Below are positions 59,184 through 64,000 of a stretch of DNA of 64,000 nucleotides, in pieces. The stretch's first letter is position 1. Each line of letters opens with the position of its first letter. Where the stretch lies: positions 62,001-126,000 of the forward strand of contig CAVPHV010000014.1 in the NCBI GenBank assembly GCA_963704825.1, given 5' to 3'. Under the pieces are notes generated by a model. It was not told where the DNA came from and did no database searches. It saw only the letters and a list, made by a program, of their open reading frames with translations. A program made the translations under genes and the position numbers. The stretch comes from CAVPHV01 sp963704825. GTDB lineage: Bacteria > Actinomycetota > Acidimicrobiia > Spongiisociales > UBA5794.

Positions 59184-60035
59184 CTACTTGTCGCGCAGAA
59201 AGTCCTCGATCTCGCTGACGAGTTCGACACTGCGGCTCGGGTCGAGCCCAGCCGCGTTCGCTGCGTTGTTCTCTTCGAGGTTCAGGATGTACTCGGCGAA
59301 CTCATCCGAGGCCCCGACCGCGGCATCAACTCGTTCGTTGAATTCCTTGGCGACGGTCTCCAATTCAGTGGTGTCCACCGCAAGCCGCAGGATCTCGGCG
59401 GCTTGGTTGAGGAGCGCGAGCATCGCACTTGGATTGGGATTGGCGGCCAGGTAGTGGGGGACCGCTCCCCAGAGGCTCATCGCGGGTAGTCCCACCTCCC
59501 GGCAGGCCTCCTGCATCACACCCACGATGCCGGTAGGACCTTCGTATGCCGACGTCAGCAGGCCGTAGCGTTGGACGAGGCTTGGGTCGGTGGCAACCCC
59601 GATGATCGGCACCGGCCGGGTGTGAGGCACCTGGCCGATGAAGGCCCCCAGGAGAACTGCCTCTTCGACGTCGCTCTCGGACAGCAGTTGGGTGATCAGC
59701 CGACTGTAGGTCTTCCACCGATAGCTCGGCTCCTCACCGAGTACAACGACCAGGTCGCGCTCGTCGGCCGGCAGTCGGATGGCGTAGAGGTGGGTTCTGG
59801 GCCACGTCAGGCTGCGGGTGCCGCCATCGTCGATGCTGACGATGGGGCGGCGGTCCTGAAAGTCGTAGAACTCCTCAGGTTCGATCGTGGCAAATGGTTC
59901 GGTGACATCGTGCTGACCCAGCAGGTAGGCGGCGACACCGGAGGCGCCGTCGGAGGCATCGTTCCACCCCTCGAAGGCCAGCAGGGCGCGCGGTCGTCGC
60001 AACGTTGGTTTGGCGAAGCGGCGAATCGGATCCAT
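59184..60035 (-). CDS. PAC2 family protein
   Basis: A 283-residue protein related to the proteasome assembly chaperone PAC2 domain, common in Actinomycetota. Landmarks are RPRALLAFEGWNDASDGASG, ERDLVVVLGEEPSYRWKTYS, GAFIGQVPHTRPVPIIGVAT and YEGPTGIVGVMQEACREVGL. The C-terminal helix region (LEENNAANAAG) is acidic. The bacterial function is not proven. Confidence 0.92.
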   Translation of the reverse strand: MDPIRRFAKPTLRRPRALLAFEGWNDASDGASGVAAYLLGQHDVTEPFATIEPEEFYDFQDRRPIVSIDDGGTRSLTWPRTHLYAIRLPADERDLVVVLGEEPSYRWKTYSRLITQLLSESDVEEAVLLGAFIGQVPHTRPVPIIGVATDPSLVQRYGLLTSAYEGPTGIVGVMQEACREVGLPAMSLWGAVPHYLAANPNPSAMLALLNQAAEILRLAVDTTELETVAKEFNERVDAAVGASDEFAEYILNLEENNAANAAGLDPSRSVELVSEIEDFLRDK

Positions 60036-60069
60036 AGGGTCAGGGTAACCCGCCCCACGGAATGAGGGT

Positions 60070-60834
60070 TCAGCTCAGGACGGCGGCGGGCGCCGGGACC
60101 GGCAGCCCATTGACCAGATCGAGCATCGCGGCGGAGTAGCGGCGGAGTCGAGTCTCCTGGGAAGACGACAACCGGCCGCACACCCAATCCCAGTGCATCG
60201 CCACCGTGTCTCCGGCGTGAAGGCCCGGAGTGAGGGTCTTGCCATCGGCGTGGGTGCGCACCGTCTCGACGCTGGCCCCGCCGAGTTTGATGCGGGTCCC
60301 ATCCCATTCGAGCGGCCGGTAGCGGACGACGGCCTGATCTGCCGAAGTGGCCAGCACCGTGCCCCACCGGATCCTGCATCGGTCGATGATGTGCAACGGT
60401 TCGGCGACGGCGCCGGACCGAAGCAACCCCACCCACGGATACACCCCGAAGACGTGGAAGCTGTGGTGCGGCATGCCGCCGGCGGGTATCGCCGGCGCGA
60501 GGTGTTTCCAGCCCTCGCCGCTGCGGTCGCGAAAGCGTGTCTCCAGTGAGGCACCAAACGTGGATCGGTCGACAGTGTCGAGGAGTCGGTTCCCGATCCA
60601 GTAGGCATCGACCACTCGTTCATCGAGCGGATCTTCGATGCCGTTCACCCCGGCGATGATCTCGAGGTACGGCCACGCTCCGGAGAAACCGAGCGCTAGG
60701 TCGCGCAAGCCGCCGTCGACCACACCGGCATCGGCGTATTCGAGCAAGGCGTCGTGATCCTCCGGCCCGCAGTAGCCCAACACGTTGGGGGGAAACGCGT
60801 AACGAGCAAATGTCAGCGGGCCGGAGGCGACCAC
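60070..60834 (-). CDS. DUF6390 family protein, hydrogenase-associated
   Basis: A 254-residue soluble protein beginning at GTG 60834 (VASGPLTFARYAFPPN, then LGYCGPEDHDALLEY). The GYCGPED motif and GMPHHSFHVFGVYPWVGLLR identify the DUF6390 group, which from memory tends to accompany [NiFe] hydrogenase loci. The function is unknown. A TTG at 60876 is an alternative start inside the upstream gene; GTG is preferred because it lies 4 bp past that gene's stop. Confidence 0.75.
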   Translation of the reverse strand: MVASGPLTFARYAFPPNVLGYCGPEDHDALLEYADAGVVDGGLRDLALGFSGAWPYLEIIAGVNGIEDPLDERVVDAYWIGNRLLDTVDRSTFGASLETRFRDRSGEGWKHLAPAIPAGGMPHHSFHVFGVYPWVGLLRSGAVAEPLHIIDRCRIRWGTVLATSADQAVVRYRPLEWDGTRIKLGGASVETVRTHADGKTLTPGLHAGDTVAMHWDWVCGRLSSSQETRLRRYSAAMLDLVNGLPVPAPAAVLS

Positions 60835-60838
60835 GTCG

Positions 60839-61783
60839 CTACCCGGTAGCCGTTTGGCGATCGCGCCAACCGGCAAATGCGGCGGCGACGGCGCCCAGGG
60901 TCATCAGGACCAACCCAAGCGTCGAGGGGAGGGCCTCGTCGGCGAAGCCGTTCTGGAGGAAGGCGGTGATCACCCCACCAAAGACCAGGACGGCGGCGAC
61001 GTCGACGGCCTGGGCACGCGACAGCGCGGCGTACCAGGTAGCCACAAACGCCGTGAGCACGGTGCCGGTGGCGAGCACCCACAACACCTCGGTGGCGCCG
61101 ATGGATCCAAGCGCGGCGAATCCGCCGGTCACGATGCCGTACCCGAGGAGGATGGCGACTCCGGCGCCCATCCGGGTGGCTCCAACGGTGAGCGGCGACA
61201 GATCGGCGAGGAGCCGTTTGGCGATGATGTACTCGACAGACCACATCAGGGTCGCGGCCAGGATCATTGCTTCGCCGACACCCCAGCCGAGATCCGTGAT
61301 GCCGCCGGCAAGTGCGATCTGGCCGGCGATCAACAGGCCGATGGCGGCGAGGTGTCCGAACCCGAGGTGTTCACGCAGCAGCGGCACGGCAAGGAGGGCG
61401 ACCCAGATCACGAGCGTCTTGTGGAGGAGGGCGGCTTGCCCGGACGTAGCTCGTGACAGTCCTTCGAAGAAGAGAAGGAAGGGAACGGCGCCACCGATGA
61501 AGGCCACTGCGGCCAAACCGAACCAGTGCGCCGGGCGCTGCGGGCGAGTGAACCCGGAGCGGCGCTTGGTCCGGGTGGCCAGCACGAGGATGGTGCCGAG
61601 CAACACGGCAGCCACGAGGTTCTTCATCGTGGTGTAGGAGGCGGTGCTCACTCCGGCTTCCTTCCAGGCACGTACGCCATACCCGTTCATGAAGACGGCG
61701 AAGCCGGATATGACTGCCGTGACGGCAGCGATCCCTATGCCCCAGCGGCGCGTGCGTGGGATCGGGCGAAGTCGGACGTCCAT
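60839..61783 (-). CDS. DMT/EamA family transporter
   Basis: A 314-residue protein with ten predicted helices in two EamA repeats (GGAVPFLLFFEGLSRATSGQ; MWSVEYIIAKRLLADLSPLT; AALSRAQAVDVAAVLVFGGV). GGAGGA lies 3 nt before ATG 61783. It is coupled to the DUF6390 gene and divergent from the hydrogenase-type operon. The substrate is unknown; a role linked to the hydrogenase is only suggested by position. Confidence 0.85.
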   Translation of the reverse strand: MDVRLRPIPRTRRWGIGIAAVTAVISGFAVFMNGYGVRAWKEAGVSTASYTTMKNLVAAVLLGTILVLATRTKRRSGFTRPQRPAHWFGLAAVAFIGGAVPFLLFFEGLSRATSGQAALLHKTLVIWVALLAVPLLREHLGFGHLAAIGLLIAGQIALAGGITDLGWGVGEAMILAATLMWSVEYIIAKRLLADLSPLTVGATRMGAGVAILLGYGIVTGGFAALGSIGATEVLWVLATGTVLTAFVATWYAALSRAQAVDVAAVLVFGGVITAFLQNGFADEALPSTLGLVLMTLGAVAAAFAGWRDRQTATG

Positions 61784-61939
61784 GGTTCCTCCATCGATCG
61801 TGACGCTCTCCCAGAGTCTGTCGAGGTGCTGTGGGGTCGTCACGGGTGATTCGGTCCCCCGCTTCTGGACAAAGGTCCCTATCTCAGGCGCGACCCGACT
61901 CCGTACGGTGGCCAGGAGCAGTCCGAGGCAGTTCTCCGG

Positions 61940-61955
61940 GGATCTTCAAAGATCC
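61940..61955. promoter_or_regulatory. Palindrome before the hydrogenase-type operon
   Basis: GGATCTT-CA-AAGATCC is a near-perfect 16-bp dyad 37 bp before the first gene's start. It could be an operator or a small leader hairpin. The operon encodes its own cyclic-nucleotide-binding-fold protein, but that protein lacks a DNA-binding domain. Confidence 0.4.
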
Positions 61956-61992
61956 GGGCGGCTGCCCAAACGAAGCATTGAAGGAGACACGG

Positions 61993-63150
61993 GTGAGCGA
62001 GGCGATGGTTCTCGACAGATCCGGGATCGACCAACTCCTGAGCGAGCTTCGAGATCGCGGCTACACCACCGTGGGGCCAACTATTGCGGAGGGGGCCATC
62101 GTCTACGACGAGATCTCCTCCACGACAGACCTTCCGGTTGGGTGGACCGACCACCAGGAGGGTGGACGCTACGAACTCGAGGATCGCAAGGACGACAAGC
62201 TGTTCGGCTACGTCGTCGGTCCCCATTCATGGAAGCGTTTCCTCTACCCAGCCCGGGCGGTTGTCTGGGCGGGAGAGCGCGGCGAAGAGGGCATCACCAC
62301 GCTGCCCCCCGCGGACCCTCCCCAGTACGCCTTCCTCGGGGTGCGGCCCTGCGAACTGGCCGCCATCGGGATCCAGGATCGGGTCTTCATGGGTAACGGT
62401 GGAGCGCCGGATCAAATCTACGCCGGGCGCCGCAACGGTGCCTTCCTCATCGCTGTCAACTGCGTCGAACCCGGTGAGACATGCTTCTGCACGTCGATGG
62501 ACACCGGCCCGCGGGCGGCCGGGGGGTACGACATTGCACTCACGGAGCTGATCCGGGGGCGCACCCACCATTTCCTCGTCGAAACCGGTTCTGAGGCCGG
62601 CGAGGACGTGCTGGCCTCACTCGGTGCCGCGCGGCGGGTGGGAGAGCACGATGTGACCCTCGCCGACGACCTGCTCCAGGAAGCTGCCCTGAAGATGGGT
62701 CGGCAACTCGATGTCCACGGCATCAAGGAGTTGCTGCAGCGCAACCTGAACCATCCGCAATGGACCGATGTGGCTTCGCGCTGTCTGATGTGCACGAACT
62801 GCACGATGGTGTGTCCGACCTGCTTCTGCTCGACCATGGAGGATTCCATGGACCTCTCCGGCGCCACAGCGGAACGGGTCCGCAAGTGGGACTCCTGCTT
62901 CACGATGGACTTCTCGTACATCAACGGTGGTCCGATCCGCCCTTCGCGCCGGGCGCGCTATCGCCAGTGGATGACCCACAAGCTGGCCAACTGGATCGAC
63001 CAGTTTGGTGTGTCCGGTTGCGTGGGCTGCGGACGCTGCATCACCTGGTGCCCGGTCGGTATCGATATCACGGAGGAGGCGGCGGCGATCCGGGCCAGTG
63101 ACGGGCTACTCGACGCCTCCAGAGTTCCTATCCCGGAGGTGAAGTCATGA
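61993..63150 (+). CDS. Hydrogenase/sulfhydrogenase beta-like iron-sulfur subunit
   Basis: A 385-residue 4Fe-4S dicluster protein like HydB/HyhB of group 3b [NiFe] hydrogenases and the anaerobic sulfite reductase A subunit, which relays electrons between the flavin subunit and the catalytic dimer. The N-terminal half has FLGVRPCELAAIGIQDRVFM and VNCVEPGETCFCTSM. Two ferredoxin clusters follow: RCLMCTNCTMVCPTCFCS and GCVGCGRCITWCPVGIDI. The GTG start at 61993 follows AAGGAG. The stop overlaps the next start (ATGA). Confidence 0.9.
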   Translation: MSEAMVLDRSGIDQLLSELRDRGYTTVGPTIAEGAIVYDEISSTTDLPVGWTDHQEGGRYELEDRKDDKLFGYVVGPHSWKRFLYPARAVVWAGERGEEGITTLPPADPPQYAFLGVRPCELAAIGIQDRVFMGNGGAPDQIYAGRRNGAFLIAVNCVEPGETCFCTSMDTGPRAAGGYDIALTELIRGRTHHFLVETGSEAGEDVLASLGAARRVGEHDVTLADDLLQEAALKMGRQLDVHGIKELLQRNLNHPQWTDVASRCLMCTNCTMVCPTCFCSTMEDSMDLSGATAERVRKWDSCFTMDFSYINGGPIRPSRRARYRQWMTHKLANWIDQFGVSGCVGCGRCITWCPVGIDITEEAAAIRASDGLLDASRVPIPEVKS

Positions 63151-63608
63151 CGGCCCTCGAATCCATGCTGGGATCACAATCCTTCTTCTACGGAATGAAG
63201 CCCGATCACCTGGCGACGCTGGCCCATGTGGCCTCGCCGGTCGACTATGAACCGGGTGAGGTGATCTTCCGCGAGGGGGAAGATGCGGACGCCTGCTATC
63301 TAATCCTCGAAGGCGACGTTGGTCTGGAGATGGTGGTCCCCGGCCGGGGACCCCACGTCATCCAGACCCTGCACTCCGGCGAGATTCTTGGATGGTCGTG
63401 GCTATTCCCACCCTACCGGTGGGTGTACGACGCCCAGGCCCTCACGCCAACAAGGGCGGTTCGGTTTGACGCCCCCGCCTTGCGGCGGGCAAAAGAGGAA
63501 GACTGCGCCTTTGGCTACGAGTTGATGCAACGATTCACCGAGGTGCTCGCCAGCCGCATGCAGGCTGCCCGCCTCCAACTTCTGGATCTCTATGGCTCTC
63601 ATCGCTGA
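63147..63608 (+). CDS. Cyclic-nucleotide-binding-domain protein in hydrogenase operon
   Basis: 153 residues forming one cNMP-binding domain (DYEPGEVIFREGEDADACYL, LILEGDVGLEMV, GEILGWSWLFPPYRWVYDAQ) plus a C-terminal helix. No helix-turn-helix follows, so it is not a Crp/Fnr regulator. The usual PRAA-type phosphate-binding cassette is not clear, so nucleotide binding is doubtful. It overlaps both neighbours (4 bp before, 17 bp after), so it is made together with the hydrogenase subunits and may be a regulatory or structural partner. Confidence 0.88.
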   Translation: MTALESMLGSQSFFYGMKPDHLATLAHVASPVDYEPGEVIFREGEDADACYLILEGDVGLEMVVPGRGPHVIQTLHSGEILGWSWLFPPYRWVYDAQALTPTRAVRFDAPALRRAKEEDCAFGYELMQRFTEVLASRMQAARLQLLDLYGSHR

Positions 63609-64000
63609 TACCCAAGAAATGCTCGACCCGATGACCCCGGAGCCGTATCGCGTGGCCCGGTTGCACGACGAACTAACCGACACGTTCACGCTCGAGCTGG
63701 AACCCATCGATCGCGATATCTCGTTTGAGCCCGGTCAGTTCACGATGCTGTACGTCTTTGGCGTCGGCGAGGTCCCGATCTCGGTCTCGGGTGATCCGGG
63801 CCGTCGTGGGCAGTTGGTCCAAACAGTCCGTTCCGTCGGCCCCGTGACCGACGCCCTTCAGGCGCTGAGCCCCGGCGACTACGTCGGGGTGCGCGGCCCG
63901 TTTGGCACCTCGTGGCCGATGCAGGCCGCCGAGGGGCACGACGTCGTCATCTTGGGCGGCGGGATCGGGCTGGCGCCACTGCGGCCCGCCATTTATCACG
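63592..64000 (+). CDS. FAD/NAD(P)-binding gamma-like subunit, cut by the window edge
   Basis: The first 136 residues of a ferredoxin reductase-like subunit similar to HydG/HyhG. The flavin-binding beta-barrel has FEPGQFTMLYVFGVGEVPIS and later GDYVGVRGPFGTSWP. The NAD(P) loop ILGGGIGLAPLRPAIYH begins at the edge. A C-terminal 2Fe-2S Cys cluster is expected beyond 64000. It would exchange electrons with NAD(P)H and pass them to the iron-sulfur subunit. ATG 63592 lies inside the end of the preceding gene. Confidence 0.88.
   Translation, partial: MALIADTQEMLDPMTPEPYRVARLHDELTDTFTLELEPIDRDISFEPGQFTMLYVFGVGEVPISVSGDPGRRGQLVQTVRSVGPVTDALQALSPGDYVGVRGPFGTSWPMQAAEGHDVVILGGGIGLAPLRPAIYH

Noticed and set aside
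63147..63608. Crp/Fnr transcription regulator
   Set aside because: The protein ends after the ligand-binding domain and one helix; no helix-turn-helix is encoded in any frame downstream.
1..64000. CRISPR array, prophage, integron or rRNA operon
   Set aside because: No regularly spaced direct repeats, cas, phage structural, integrase or rRNA sequences were recognised. The only multi-copy element is the scattered hairpin family and the short triplicated gene end.

Overview
The window is high-GC bacterial chromosome with closely spaced genes, many 1-4 bp stop/start overlaps, and GTG or TTG starts behind strong GGAGG-type ribosome sites. The gene set points to a deep-branching actinobacterium, probably an aquatic relative of Acidimicrobiia. 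The clues are: myo-inositol-1-phosphate synthase (ino1) next to a PadR regulator; the rpsF-ssb-rpsR-rplI-dnaB block; a 30-residue bS22-type ribosomal protein; a heliorhodopsin; an actinobacterial dCTP deaminase; several Thr/Ser-linker lipoproteins; and PPOX- and LLM-type flavin/F420-fold enzymes. The class assignment is an inference; no rRNA is present to test it.

Layout. 1-9.3 kb: a VOC protein translationally coupled to a carotenoid/retinol-type FAD oxidoreductase, a frameshifted cupin-like gene, a hemolysin III family membrane protein, an AtuA-type protein, a cis-prenyltransferase, a GH18-like lipoprotein and a histidine phosphatase. 9.3-18.8 kb: pyrE, endonuclease IV, ino1/PadR with a clear operator, a VanW protein, flavin enzymes, panB and a DUF192 lipoprotein. 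18.8-22.2 kb: the ribosomal/replication block ending at a strong terminator. 22.2-31.7 kb: transporters, dcd, a KDPG-type aldolase, tRNA-Gly(CCC), a TlpA-like lipoprotein, PhzF, a DinB-fold protein, a divergent HisA-like protein and a zinc alcohol dehydrogenase. 31.7-48.5 kb: small membrane proteins, a B12-binding radical SAM protein, DNA polymerase IV, NAD(P)H-hydrate epimerase, an FG-GAP lipoprotein, an ABC-2 exporter, a homoserine-kinase-like GHMP kinase, bS22, a locally triplicated gene end, a TIGR01777 protein, a group-2 type sigma factor and a redoxin.

The most distinctive block is 48.5-57.7 kb. Three genes run leftward: a heliorhodopsin, a 1494-residue secreted beta-glucanase (GH16), and an 1150-residue protein resembling the GH94/GH149/GH161 glycoside phosphorylases. 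In the glucanase the catalytic domain appears to be inserted inside a carbohydrate-binding domain, followed by a parallel beta-helix. The two carbohydrate genes are bracketed by copies of a 55-57 bp hairpin repeat found five times in the window. A plausible working model is extracellular cleavage of a beta-1,3-glucan such as laminarin, uptake, and intracellular phosphorolysis.

From 59 kb to the right edge there is a PAC2 protein, then a DUF6390 protein with a DMT transporter, and divergently the first genes of an apparent group-3-type [NiFe] hydrogenase/sulfhydrogenase operon: an iron-sulfur beta-like subunit, a stand-alone cyclic-nucleotide-binding protein, and a truncated FAD/NAD gamma-like subunit. 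The catalytic hydrogenase subunits would lie outside the window.

Two genes contain apparent frameshifts (near 3190, and near 57822 and 58165). No rRNA, CRISPR array, intact transposase or prophage was seen.
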